Assembly (NCBI RefSeq): GCF_027172205.1
Contig: NC_070606.1
Location: forward strand, 98,280,534 to 98,344,533
DNA from: Podarcis raffonei
Taxonomy: Eukaryota > Chordata > Lepidosauria > Squamata > Lacertidae
Length of the DNA stretch: 64,000 bases
Reading direction: 5' to 3'
Part shown: positions 40,737 to 54,400 of the stretch, piece by piece
Layout: each line of letters begins with the position of its first letter
How positions within the stretch are numbered: position 1 is the stretch's first letter
The notes under the pieces: model-generated
What the model was told of the DNA's origin: nothing
The model's database searches: none
What the model saw: only the letters and a program-made list of their open reading frames with translations
Made by a program: the position numbers and the translations under genes

Positions 40737-42312
40737 GTCAGAAGGCGAAGGGGGGCAGCAGGGCCGGGAAGGGGGGGGCTGAGGTAACCGGGGGTGGGGC
40801 TGGTTGGGGGGCGGGAAGTAGGCGAGGCAATGGGGGGGGAGCTAATTAATTGAAGAGGGGTGTGAGCGCTGAGGGAAATGAAATGACATGCAGTGGGGGG
40901 GGGGAGTCAGAGCTGAGGGGAGATATTTGGGGGGCGGGGAGTTAATGGGGGCGCTAAGTGCGTGGAGTGGGGTGTGGGTAGTTATAGGGGGAGCTGAGGC
41001 AGTGGGGCGGGGAGTGGGGGAGCTAATTAATTGAAAAGGGGTGTGGGAGCTGAGGGAAATGAAATGACATGCAGTGGGGGGAATCAGTTGGGGGTCAGAG
41101 CTGAGGGGATATATTTGGGGGGAGGGGAGTTAATGGGGGGCGCTAAGTGGGGTGTGGGTAGTTATTGGGGGAGCTGAGGCGATGGGGCGGCGGGAGGGGA
41201 GTTTGCTGAGGCATTGCGGGTGGGGAGTGAGTTGTGGGGCCGGGAAAGAGCCCATGATGGTGGTGGTGGGGGCTATTTGTGGGGAGAGGGGAGTTTGCTG
41301 AGGCGGGGAGGGCAATGCGGGCGGGGTGGGGAGTTACATGGCTACCCTGCCATGGGAAATAGCCCGTTTTGGGATGGGACCTTGCGTGACAGTGGGGCAG
41401 GAGTTGTAAGCCTCAAGTGATTAGGAGATGAAAACGCATAACTCCTCTATGGAGGTCTTGAAGAGGTTGTGTATAGTCTGGGATCTCCCTACCAGATATA
41501 AGAAATAACTTAAGAGTAAGGGTGGAGATGGTATTTCCATGGAGGCGCAGATTGCAGCTATAACAAAGGCGGCATTTTTCCATCTCCGCCAAGCTAAGCA
41601 GTTGGCTCCTTACCTCTCTCGCCCTGACCTAGCCACTGTGATCCACGCGACGGTCACCTCCAGACTGGATTATTGTAACTCGCTCTACGTGGGGCTGCCC
41701 TTGAGACTGACCCAGAAACTCCAGCGGGTGCAGAATGCTGCAGCGAGACTCCTTACGGGGTCTTCGCTGCGAGATCACATTCACCCGGTGCTATACCAGC
41801 TGCACTGGCTCCCGGTGGAGTACAGGATCAGGTTTAAGGTGCTGGTTTTAACCTTTAAAGCCCTATACGGCCTAGGACCCTCGTACCTACGGGACCGCCT
41901 CTCCTGGTATGCCCCACAGAGAAACTTACGGTCTTCAAATAAAAACATCTTGAAGGTCCCAGGCCACAGAGAAGTTGGGCTGGCCTCAACTAGAGCCAGG
42001 GCTTTTTCGGCTGTGGCTCCGACCTGGTGGAACACTCTGTCACAAGAGACTAGGGCCCTGCGGGACTTGAAATCTTTCTGCAGGGCCTGCAAGACAGAGC
42101 TGTTCCGCCAGGCCTTTGGCCAGGGCACAGCCTGACTCCCTCCCTCGGCAATCTTCGCGGAGCTCTGGCCCAATGGTGGCCAGTGGCTTGAATGTAATTA
42201 ATTTTATAATGAATGATTTTAGAGTGTTGTTTGTGTTGTACTTTTGTACTGTTTTATTGTTGTTAGCCGCCCTTAGCCCGGCTTCGGCTGGGGAGGGCGG
42301 GATATAAATAAA

Positions 42313-42360
<48 letters not shown>

Positions 42361-45300
42361 CCAAGAGTCACATCATCAATGGTATAAAGATAAACTAAGC
42401 TAAAAAGGATAATTTGCCCTTCTAAATTCAAAATGTAAACAGCTGACCATGGCTACAAGCCGTAGCTCTTTATCATGCTAATCTCCGAACATTTATTTGG
42501 AAAAGGGCAAAGAATTCGATGTTACATTGTAGTAAAGCAATACTGTATTACAGTACAGTGGTACCTCGGGTTACATACGCTTCAGGTTACAGACTCCACT
42601 AATCCAGAAATAGTACCTCGGGTTAAGAACTTTGCTTCAGGATGAGAACAGAAATCGTGCTCCGGCGGCACGGCAGCAGCAGGAGGCCCCATTAGCTAAA
42701 GTGGTGCTTCAGGTTAAGAACAGTTTCAGGTTAAGAACGGACCTCCGGACGAATTAAGTACTTAACCCGAGGTACCACTGTATATTGTATGTGGTGGAGG
42801 AGGAGGAGGTGTGGGAGGAGGAGGATGGAGAAGGGAGTTCGGTTGTGTCACTAGGAGGTGTGTGCCGGAGTCTCTTCAGCAGGGCTTTTTATGTTTGAAC
42901 AACGGAAAGGTTGTGTAGGACTGACCCAGATTCACTTACTGAGGCAGGAATTTCCTTGCAAGCTCACAAGTTTAGAGAAAAGGAAAATGAAAGAGGGTGG
43001 GCGAGCATTACAGAGAGGTATAAAATTATGCATGGTGTGAAGAAAGTGCGAAGAGAGGTTTTTCTCCTTCTCTCGTAATACTAGAACACTAGTATGTCAA
43101 GGAGATAAAGAACTATACAACTTTTAGAAGACATCTGAAGGCAGCCCTGTATCAGGAAGTTTTTAATGTTTGATGCTTTATATATTCTATAAGTTGCCCA
43201 GAGTGGCTGGGGAAACCCAGCCAGGTGGGCGGGGTATAAATAAAATAATAATAATAGTAATTACTAGAAGCTGAATGTTGGAAGATTCAGGACAGATAAA
43301 AGAAACTACTTGTTCACATGGCGCCTGGTTAAAACTATGGAACTCACTGCCACAGGAGGCAGTGATGGCCACCAACTTGGATGGCTTCAAAAGAGGATTA
43401 GACAAATTAATGGAGGATAAGGTCATCAGTGACTGCTAACCCTGATGACTATGTTCTATTTGCTAGGAATTTTAGTTGGGGAGTGTGCTGTCATTCTGCT
43501 TCCAGTCTATCCTTGGATATCTCATTGGCTGCTTATGAGGACAGTCTTGGACTAGATGGGCCATTGACCTAATTGAGTAGGGCTTCTTACACAGAACTCT
43601 TTATCAGACTGCATGTTTTAATTTTTTGTAAAGGAGGGGGAAAACACTTTGTTGGGGCCAAACAAGATTCATGCTAGTAAGTAAAGAACCATGCTTTATT
43701 TCACTTTAAAAAAACAAAGCAAAGCTGATTGTTGGAATCTAGCTTGAAGAAGAGTTCTGTAGAACTTTAAAACTCCCACATGTCTCCCATATGATGTGAA
43801 GTTCACTGGGTATGTAGATGACAGGGCAGCCACTGAGGCCCATTGCAAAAGAACATCAGTCACATAAATATTTAGTTTATTTGCAACTCTTTTGGGGGGC
43901 AGAAATCATGTTGCTTATTTACTGTTGTACATTTTAATATCTATATAATGTCCCATATGTGTTTAGTGATTGCTGTGCAGTATGCAGAAACTCCATTATT
44001 TTCCTGTGGAAATCTCACGCCATTAACAATAAATTGTGCAGACCAGAATATTTTGCTTCTGGTAGCTGAGTTGTCAAAGAACTTGACTTTCATGGGGAGG
44101 GGTGAAGTCACTAAAGGAGTGTGCAAAAGATACTTTGAACATATATTTCTGCCCTACCTAGAGTCAGATAACTGGTTCATTGGTCCATCATTGTCTGTTC
44201 TGATTGGCATCAGGTTTCCCAGATCTCAAGTTGGGGTTATTTCAAGCCCTGCAGGCTGAGATTGTTTAACTGGAGATAATAGCAATTGCAAAGCATATGC
44301 CTAACCCCTGAATTGTGGGGTCTTGCAATTTGGATCAGTGGGATTTAGGAACAGGGATTAGGACCAGGCAATAATAGATATAAGAGGAACTAGCAAAGGG
44401 TTTGTGTGTACGTGGGTGGGAAGTAATATCAAAGGGTATTCTTTCGCTGCTCAGTGGAAATTCAGTCTCATCATCTGACTTTTACTAGATACTTTTCTTT
44501 TCATGCTTTTCTGCATGCTTAAGGACTAGAAACTTGCTATCTTAATCATTCAATGGAACACAAGAAGACACAGGAGGGTAGAAATTTGGTGTACAGTGGT
44601 ACCTCTGGTTACGTACTTAATTTGTTCCAGAGGTCCATTCTTAACCTGAAACTGTTCTTAACCTGAAGCACCACTTTAGCTAATGGGGCCTCCTGCTGCT
44701 GCCGCGCCGCTGCTGCGCAATTTCTGTTCCCATCCTGAAGCAAAGTTCCTAACCCGAGGTACTATTTCTGGGTTAGCAGAGTCTATAACCTGAAGCATAT
44801 GTAACCCGAGATACCACTGTACTTTGACTTGGGCAACTTGTTGAAAAGGCACCATTAAAAAAAGCCTTTATGGACAACCTCAGGGTAGCCTCTGTTAGGA
44901 TCTCCTGCATTAAACAAGGTTGGTGATCAGTAGAATATGTGTGTGGAATATTTCTGAGAGATAGAGATTGATTTGGGAAAGAGCAGACTTACGTTGCAAG
45001 GTATGAATATAGCTTTTAGTGAAAACTGTCTTCTCAGAATTTAAGAGAAAAAAGCAGGCCAATAGGGTGTCAGCTTTTGAGTAACACAGAACACTATGAA
45101 GCACTTTCAATGGCTGTGATTGTTTCTCTCCCCGCCCTGACACCTGCGTGTCAAAGGTATACACTAAAATGTAAAGCGCTCCTAAATCTTGATAAAAGAG
45201 ATAAGGGCTTAGTCATTTTCAACAGTTGCCTAATTAAAACTTTGCTCTAGAGTTATGTGTAACTCAAAATTTTGCACAGGGCTACAGGCCAACAGAAGGC

Positions 45301-48092
45301 AGGCCCATCAAAGGCTGCTGTTGTGTTACCTAGTTTGGCTGGTCATTCGTGCATTTCAGGGACAAGGGGGTGGGGGAGAGCTGGGCCTTCCTCCCTGGAA
45401 ACCCACCTGCTTTGCATTGCTAAGCTTGATGACTTTTATACGTACCCTCCATGACACCAATGCTGTCAAGCTCTGGCATAATCTGTGCAGGTGAAGACAG
45501 ACGTCAGAACTTGTTTGTACAGAGACCTTTTGCATCTATGTTAGCTCAGTTTAGACAATTTACAATGCAATATTCATTGTTTACATAGAATTATGCCCTG
45601 TTGAGTTCAGTGACGCTTACTCCTGAATCAGTTAAGTGTAAAAAGAATTGCAGCTTTAGTGACTAGTTTGGATTTTTTCCTATCTCTAAATCATAAACCT
45701 AGCCAATTTATAGATAAACCTAATGCATGCCTCTTGCGTACTTCAGGTGTGTGAAATGTTTTAATTGTTTTAAGATAATTTGTATCCTTCCTTACCATTT
45801 TTTTAAAACGGGGGAACCATGGCATGCTCTCCTCCCTGAACTGCAGCTGGCACCGACATCATTCAGTACTAGCTAAATACCTATCTCTTCATCTGGGCCA
45901 ATTAGTGGCAATAGGGGTGAAATATTGAGGCCAGCAGGATATAAAATATATTTTAAACGCATAGGAGGTGTTGAATAACTCTTTCATTAAAACAAGTAAA
46001 AAAAAACTCCCAAAACAAGTGAAAGTAAAAAAGGTGTAAAAGGCAGCATGTCAGACTAAAAACCAGTCAGCATAATAGCTAGCATATAGGTGAGTGGAAA
46101 ACTTGCTTAAATAGGCTAAACTAGGCAGCACAAAGTACAAAAGAAGGTGGTCAGACAAACCACCTGTAGAAAGGAATTCCATTTGTGCATACTTTTTGCA
46201 TGGAATCCACTCCCACAAGACACAATGATGGTCACCAACTTGAATGGCTTTAAAAGAGTAGCTGTCAATGGCTACCAGTCAGAATGGTTTGCGTTCTTCT
46301 GCCTCCAGGGTTGGAGTCATTATTTCTCTGAATACTGGTTGCTGGGAATCACAAGGGGGGCAAGTGCTGCTGCACTCACATCCTGCTTTGCAGGCTTCCC
46401 TAATTGGCCACTGCTTGCTGGGCTAGAAGGCACTGTATCCTGACCCAGCAACTAGACTCTGATGGTTTTCTTAAGTGTGGCATGGCCACAGAAAAGGCCC
46501 TGTTGAACTTCCCCAGGAATTTTACCTCGGCCTGTGTTGGAACACAGAGAAGAACCTCTCCTTTGGAGCGTAGGAAAGATGTTACGGAAGGTGGCCGTCT
46601 TTCATAAAACAGGGGTGACAATTCCCTACATTTCATAGACTCGTAGAGTTGGAAGGGACCATGAGGGTCATCTAGTCCAACCCCCTACAATGCAGTAAGC
46701 ATCGCCCAACATGGGGCATGATTCTGGACCTTTCCCAGTTCTTCATCATGAGGATGATGCTATCGATGACTGATATGTGAACTTTTGCCCTGCATCTTTT
46801 CATGCCCATGACTGAGAGAAGCCCTAGGGGAATGTGAAAACTGTCCTACTCTAGTAATGTTCTTCCAAACCAACATTTTTGAAATAGTGGCATGACAATG
46901 GCTGCTATTAATGATGGCAAAATGCATCCTCCAGGTTCAGATGCTGTGTGCCTTCAAATTCCAGCTGCTGAAGAACAAGAGCAAGAGATAGCTGTGGCCA
47001 GCATGTCTCTGCTCAAGGGCTTGCTGTAGGCATCTGGTTGGCCAATGTGGGAAATGGGATGCTGGGCTAGATAACTAGGTCTGATAAGTTGCCCATCTCA
47101 TAAGGAAAGGACCCTGTTCACCCACTCCCTCCTTGCTTCAGCTCCTGTCCTGTTGCAAAGACTGTGCTAGTTAATAACATCAGGGTTTTATTAAGGTGAA
47201 AGTTGCCCTAATGTGTGACTGTGGCCACAGCCATTGTGCATGCTGGTTTACGGTCTGTTTTCTCTCAGCCTGTCAGCTCTCTCTTTCCCCACGCCAATTT
47301 GGTTGGAAGGAAAGTTAGCTGATTGTGAATCATCTGTCAACTTAGATCATTGCCGTAAGATTTAGTTTCCATTTCCCAGGAGAACCAGCTTTATGGGAGG
47401 AATAGGCTTGATGGCATAAGCCAATTTGCTGCTCGTTGTCTTGGAAACCAAACTCTTGCATTCAAAAAGGTTTGTGTTTAAGTCTCCGCTTTTCAGGCAA
47501 CCTTTTCAAGTTGGGAGACAAGCAGGAACGGCCCTTTCAGAGTTCCTGGTGGGTGTCCCTCAATAGCAACTTTTGGATGAGAGTCCTTTTCAGAAACAAT
47601 TAAATGAACCAAAAAGGATAATATTATTTTTCTCTGCAAAAATAGCTGTAGGCCTTGGGAAGTTCTGGATGTGGACTTGGTCTGTATGTCCTGACTTTGT
47701 GTATCCCACACATTGCAGGCATTAAGAACATAAGATTCCTGCTGGATCAGACCAAAGGCCCATCTTTCCAGCATCCAGTTCTCACAGTTGCCAGCCAGAT
47801 GGCTATGGGCTCCCTGCAAGCAGAACCCTAGATCAACAGGGCTGTCCCCTCCGGCCGTTTCCAGGCTCTTCTTATCCCTCTTGCTCTGAAATGTAGCTTA
47901 TAGGGGCACATGATTGTGTTTTCTCATCTGCAGCCAAACGTTGGCACAGTGAATTCCAAGGACTTCGGTGCTCTTCATACATGAACACATTTGGACAGCA
48001 AGTGACAACTGTTTTGCTTGAACACACATTTTGTGTGCCACCCTGCCATTTCTGTGTGTATTGTTGTTTTGCTGCTGAGGCTGCTTAGTTGA

Positions 48093-48128
<36 letters not shown>

Positions 48129-48390
48129 GCTTTTCCAGCATGAGAGCCAGGATGGTGTAGTGGTTAAGAGCGGTGGACTTGTAATCTGGTGAACTGGGTT
48201 TGCTTCCCCACTCCTCCACATGCAGCTGCTGGGTGACCTTGGGCCAGTCACACTTCTCTGAAGTCTCTCAGCCTCACTCACCTCACAGAGTGTTTGTTGT
48301 GGGGGAGGAAGGGAAAGGAGATTGTTAGCCGCTTTGAGACTCCTTAAGGGGAGTGAAAGGCGGGATATCAAGTCCAAACTACTACTACTA

Positions 48391-48422
<32 letters not shown>

Positions 48423-51400
48423 CTTCTTCTTCTTCTTCTTCTTCTTCTTCTTCTTCTTCTTCTTCTTCTTCTTCTTCTTCCTGGTTTGTAAGTCATTCTG
48501 GGAACTCAATTTGGGTGGAAGATGCAGGGTAGAAATGGTTTACAGGGTAGAAATGGAATACAGAGAACATTAAATACAATTTTGGCTCAGTGGGATGCCT
48601 TCTTGAAAAAGCAAAAAACAAATTTAAAAAATGGCATTCTAGTGTAGTAGAGTGACTCATTTGTAGGAATGTGACAGATCTGTTGCTGTTCTTTAAGCCA
48701 GCTTTGCAAGGACTTGCTGAGGAAGCGATTCTCTTCCCCACCCCCTGCCGCTCTTCTCCCTTCTCTTGCTGCCCTGCCCTGATTCGTCACCATTTGTCCT
48801 GGGCTCTCCGGCTGATAATTGCCAGCTCAGTATTTGAACACATATTGGTAGCAGTAATTGGAACACAGCAGCTCTCTTGTAAGGAAGTTCAGGTGTTCTG
48901 GGGTGGAGTTGCGGGATCCAAGGAAGAGTGGCTGAGATCATTCTGCATAAAAGCTCGTGTATGGCAGAAATGTGCACAGCTAGCCCAAAACTGTGGTTGT
49001 GAGCATTTGGACCCCAAACTTACCTCCTGTTCATACAGTTTCTCCCGGTTGTGGCCATGTGTGTGGTTGTGGGGAGAAAGAGCACTGTTAAGGAAGTCAT
49101 AAGAATGTGGCATTTGTAGATAAGAGACTGATTCAAAAACAATTCCTATCTGCCATAAGAAAGTAGCAAATTACCAGAGTGCTTCATTCATGTCATTCAG
49201 GATGTGGTCTGCATAAGCTTTTACTAAACATGCTCTTGCAATTTTTAAACTGCTCTGCAGGGAAGACATGATATCTTCCCTGTGGTTGTGATTTTACTCT
49301 CATTTTCATGAGCCTGAGACTTGACAATCCTTGGACTTTATGACAATAATATGTATAGAAGGTTAATAGTAATATGATATGTTATTGCCATCAGGAATTA
49401 CAGTTTTATTACATATAATGTTATGTTACTTTACAGTCTTTTACATGTGTGCTGTGGTGTTATGAGCATTCATAAAAGCAATGAACAAATGCAGCTCCTG
49501 TCCTAGGGCAGCCTTCTGGGTTTTTTTGGGCTTTGGTTGGGGTTTTTGTGTCTGTCCAGGGTTGTCCACTTCTATTTTTAATATTCAAGGCAGGTTCTCT
49601 GGTGCAGACAAAAACAGGAGGAGGCTTCTAAATATAATCCTGGCTCAGAGCCTGCCAGTCCTCTTTTCTGTTCTCTGGCTTACAAAGCCCTCGACCCTAA
49701 ACTCCACCACCCTCAGTTGCCCCAAAGCTCCCTGCTTCGTTTAAACACTTTTGGCCCCCTGTCTGGGGCACCCTCCCAGAACACCATACATGGCATGATC
49801 TCTCACTCTTGCACCCCCCCCCCCAGTTTCCATTACTGAATTTGCTTGACTCCTCACCCCAATTTAATGTAATGGTATTCGTGTAGGGACGCGGGTGGCG
49901 CTGTGGGTTAAACCACAGAGCCTAGGACTTGCCGATCAGAAGGTCGGCGGTTCGAATCCCCGTGACGGGGTGAGCTCCCCTTGCTCGGTCCCTGCTCCTG
50001 CCAACCTAGCAGTTCGAAAGCACGCCAAAGTGCAAGCAGATAAATAGGTACTGCTCCAGCAGGAAGGTAAACGGCGTTTCCGTGCGCTGCTCTGGTTCAC
50101 CAGAAGCGGCTTAGTCATGCTGGCCACATGACCCAGAAGCTGTACGCCGGCTCCCTCGGCCAGTAAAGTGAGATGAGCGCCGGAACTCCAGAGTCAGCCA
50201 TGACTGGACCTAATGGTCAGGGGTCCCTTTACCTTTACCTATTCGTGTATGTGAAATGCTGGCCTTCTACCCAACAGCGGTATCTACTCACATAAGACTA
50301 ATAAACAATTAAAACACAAAGAGCGCAGTGCAAACCAAGCAGTGGAAGAAGAAAACACACGTTCATTCCATGTTACTTTTGCTGCTACCCCTCCCCTTTC
50401 TGCTTTGCTGTCATAGAATATAAGCTGCTTGGAGAAGTGATTCACCACCACTCTTGCTTATCTTCCGTTGTAAGATAGCTGTGGCCGTTCTTGGGCCAAA
50501 ATAATAATAATTTATTTAAGGATGTTTATTACGTAACTGCTTATTAGGCGCACTTAAGTGGTTTACATAATATTCCTATCACAATCAGCAGATTTTTGTA
50601 AAAAGTTATGATAAGAGGAAAAGGCAATTACCGGTACTGTAGTTCGTTTTAGAAGATGCTACTGCTTCTCACTCCGCCCCCCACCCAAGGCAAACATGGT
50701 CCTTGAGACGCTCCTGTAGTGGGAAGCCACTAGGAGAGCTGGATGGTGGTACATCTCCAAGCTTTCCCCCACTCCTCATAGCTTGGCCACTGTGGTCCTG
50801 GCACTGGTAACCTCTGGAATGAATTACTGCAGTGTGTTCTATGTGGGGCTTCCCTTGGGCTTAGTCCACAAGCTGGTGCAGACTGCAGCAGGTAGGTTGT
50901 TGCTTGGCCCACCCTGTTGACGCCACTCCTGCTGAGGGAACTGAAATGGCAGCCAATATGTTACTGGGCACAGTTCAGTGCTCTGCTTTAGGCATTTAAA
51001 GCCATAAATAACTTGGTGCCAGCTTGCTTGAGGGTCTGCCTCACCATCTATTTCAGCAAGTGCACTTCTCACATGGGCACTGCTGAGCGTATCTCCTGCC
51101 ATGGCGGTATACTTAGTAAGTATTGGAAAGAGGGCTTTTAGTGTTGCAGCTCCAGCCTTCTATAATTGGTTGCCTACTGTGTTTAAGCAAGCATCTAGCA
51201 CCATGATATTTAGGCATTTATTGAAGACTTAAAAAAAAAAAATCTTTCCTTGAAGTGGGAGCCTGTCATTTTATGGAATCTTAAAAGGAACTGGTTTTAT
51301 TGTGTACATAGAGTCTGTGTTAGTATTTTAATCTCTTTGTTATCTTGCTGTACACCACCTTTGTAGCTTTTGGCTATGAATCAGTTTATAGATCTGCAAA

Positions 51401-54400
51401 TAAAATAAAAATCATCCTTTGTAAAGCACCATGTACACAGATGGTTATACGTAACCAGTAAATAATATAATAATCAAGTTCTTAAATGGCCTCTCTGTAT
51501 TGCAGCTCTGGTATTATTATTTAAAAGTAAGATCCTCATCAGTTTTAGGATGCACTCAGTGAAATTTTCTCCCATGGTGGTTCTAAAGTTCTGTTGAATG
51601 GGAACCAAAGATCCATCTTGCATTTCATTCATGTCTCCAGGAAATACAGAAACAGGTCATGAAGGCTTGGGCCTCCCTGCACAGCAGCAAGTATTCAGAG
51701 ATAGACTGCCTCTGAACCTGAAGGTTCTGTTTAGCTATTACGGCTATTAGCCGTTGACAGCCCAAAGCTCTGTGAATCTGGCTACTTCCTCTTTAAAGCT
51801 ACTAGCCACTGCCACATCTTTTGGGAGTGAATTCTATAAGTTAATTATGTGCTGTGTGAAGAAGTGCTTGTTTCTGACTCTCCTGAATCTCTTACCTGTC
51901 AATGGGTATGGGGATAGCTCAGTTGGTAGAGCATCTTTCGCCCAATGTGGGGCTCGAATCTCAGGGCTGTGGGTTTGAGCCCCACATTGGGTGAAAGATT
52001 CCTGCATTGCAGGGAATTGGACTAGATGATCCTCGTGGCCCCTTCGACCTCTATGAATCTGTGTGAGAGACGTTGATGATTCTATCCTGCCCTACCTCCC
52101 AAAGGAATTTCTGTGTCTGCTTTTCTCCAGACCACGATAAGCTTATAATTTATAATTTACCCTTTTAAGCGTTCTTTCTTTAAAAAAGAAGAAGAAATGC
52201 TGTTAAAGTGTGGCTGTCACAAGGGAAAATGCTTGGGAGGAAGCTCTCCTACCAGGACTGCAGCAGAGGAGCTGTCGCGCCATCTGTCCTGGCATAAGTA
52301 GTTGCATTGGAACAGCGTGGATGGGGTTTCTGTTGAACTTGAACTGGTGACACCACATCCTGCTTATGTTACTGTTTTTCCACAATGATGACATTGTAAA
52401 GGGTCACAAAGCAGCGAGGAAATTTTGCCTGCGCAACAGAACTGATGGTCTGCATTTTTCAGGAAGGAGCACTGGAAGTTGCTGGGCAACCTGAAGACTA
52501 CTGTGGAAGGTTTGGTGTCTATAAACAATCCCAACGTCTGGTCTAAGTATGGTGGCTTGGAGCGACTCTGCAGGGACATGCACAGCATTCTGTATCATGG
52601 GCTCATTCCAGACAAGGTAGGCTTTCTCGGCTTTCTCTGGAGTTTATACTCTTGCTTCTGCTTTAGCAGGTGGTTATCTTGACCGGTGTTCACCTGGGAC
52701 AGCCATCAAATGGATCCCTTAATCATCTTGTCTAAAATCTGACCTAGATGTCATGTCTTGGACGAGAATAGATAGGAATGTTAGTAGTCGGGTTGCATCC
52801 ACAGAACAAGATGCTAAGGAAGAAGCGAGGCAAGACTGAGACCTGGGCCAACTAATGTTTGTTTTTGTAAAAAAAGAAAAAAAAGGGGGGGGAGCAGGTA
52901 TAGTAGAGCTGTGATCCAAGAGTTAGTTAGATCACATTTCCTTTCCTAGGTGACCTTAGGCAAGCCCTTTTGTCTCCCCATCTGCAGTCATTTTCAGTGT
53001 TCAGTCCTTCCTGTCTCCAGGGTGATAGCTCCTGCTTTCCCTGTAGAGGATCACCTGGGAAATAGGTTCTCTCTGAACTGGAAGGTTTTGTTCTCTTCAC
53101 ACTGTTCATGATTTTACGAAGCTCCATCATGCCTCCCCTGCACATTCATACACATTTTTTAGAGTAGTGGTACTTCTGAGCATGCACATAAGAGCACCAG
53201 GCCAATGGCCCACCTAGTCCAGCATCCTGTTCTCACAGTGGCTGACCAGATGCCTGTGGGAAGCCTGCAAGCAGGACATGAGCACAACGGCACTCTGCCC
53301 ACCTGTGATTCCCAGCAGCTGCTATTCAAGGCATGTTGCCTCTCGTGGTGGAGGTGGAATATAGCCATTGTGGCATTGATAGCCTTGTCCTCTATGAATT
53401 GGTCTAGTCCTCTAGTCTAGACATCGTTCCCTAGCTGTGCTGCCATTAAATGTCGAACAGCATTAATACCTTCCCTCCTGCAACAACTAACAGTTTCTTT
53501 TGCCACTGTAGTTGCAAGAATAAATCATTAACTTGCCTTTATCATCTTGTGGAATGGAATATTGTCCTTTTGAGATAATAATTAGTAATAATCTGTTCTG
53601 TAGGGCTTTTGCAGTCCTCCAGAGATAAAATCAGGCTGTTGGTTGCAGTACAGGCAACTACCCCCATTTTGTGCGGGGTTTGCATTCCTGACCCTTGCAC
53701 ACATTGGTGGAGCTTGTGTAAGTGCTCTCCTCCCTGTTACGCCCCTGCCCTGTTATGCCCCGACCCACACCTTTTTCTGGGCACTTCTAGGTTGTGGCGA
53801 TGCATATGTGCACAGTTGCACATATTTTGAACATGCACAAAACAATCATTGCTTGTAGTAGATAAGCTGTAACCAAAGTTACTAGTGATCAGTGCATTTT
53901 CTCCATAGAGAGAAGAAATCAGCATCTTGGGAATTTTGGCACAGTTAAATAAGAGCATGAATGCACACACCTTAAGGTTCCTACATCCATGCAAAATCTG
54001 GTATCTTGAAAGCCTTGGTATTGTTGCTTCAAAAATACACTGATTCTTATTTGGTTCAGTGTTATATTAATGTTGGCTGCTCTAGAAAACGTGTTCTTGT
54101 TTATAAAACTGTAGCTGTCAGGATATGTAGTGTGGTGTTTGCTTTGGCCTTCCTGTCTAACCTAATTTAGTTCCATTTGTATTTGCACCATTCATTGTCT
54201 GCTCCATCCATACAGCTGCTAATATACATTTATTAGCCCCCTTGATAATTTTAATCAGAAAGACAGGATATAACTGTTCCCGCTTTAAAAATATATAATT
54301 TGTTGCCTGGGAAAGGTTGAGCCATAACAATGTAATTAAGATGTTATATTCTTGGGCAGGGTTATTAAGCAGGTAGTCACAGACCAGATCCAGATGCTGT

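Larger units (their letters stand above)
40280..40760 (+). promoter_or_regulatory. RUBCN: RUBCN CpG-island promoter with ZNF143/THAP11-type sites
   Basis: GC-rich, CpG-dense, no TATA box. GCACGCTGGGAGTCGTAGTT at 40418-40437 is a good inverted match to the ZNF143/THAP11 site. A second weaker match (CTCTGGGACTCGTAGTTCCC) is at about 40550-40569. GC boxes (GGGGCGGGG-like, near 40460 and 40495) lie between them. Transcription probably starts between about 40440 and 40610. Confidence 0.7.

Noticed and set aside
41539-42135. 198-residue frame as a host gene
   Set aside because: It is the ORF2 C-terminus of an L2-like LINE, followed by that family's 3'UTR.
47898-48509. 203-residue frame with long Lys and Ser runs
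   Set aside because: It is produced by the CTT and ACT microsatellites of a SINE tail read on the opposite strand.
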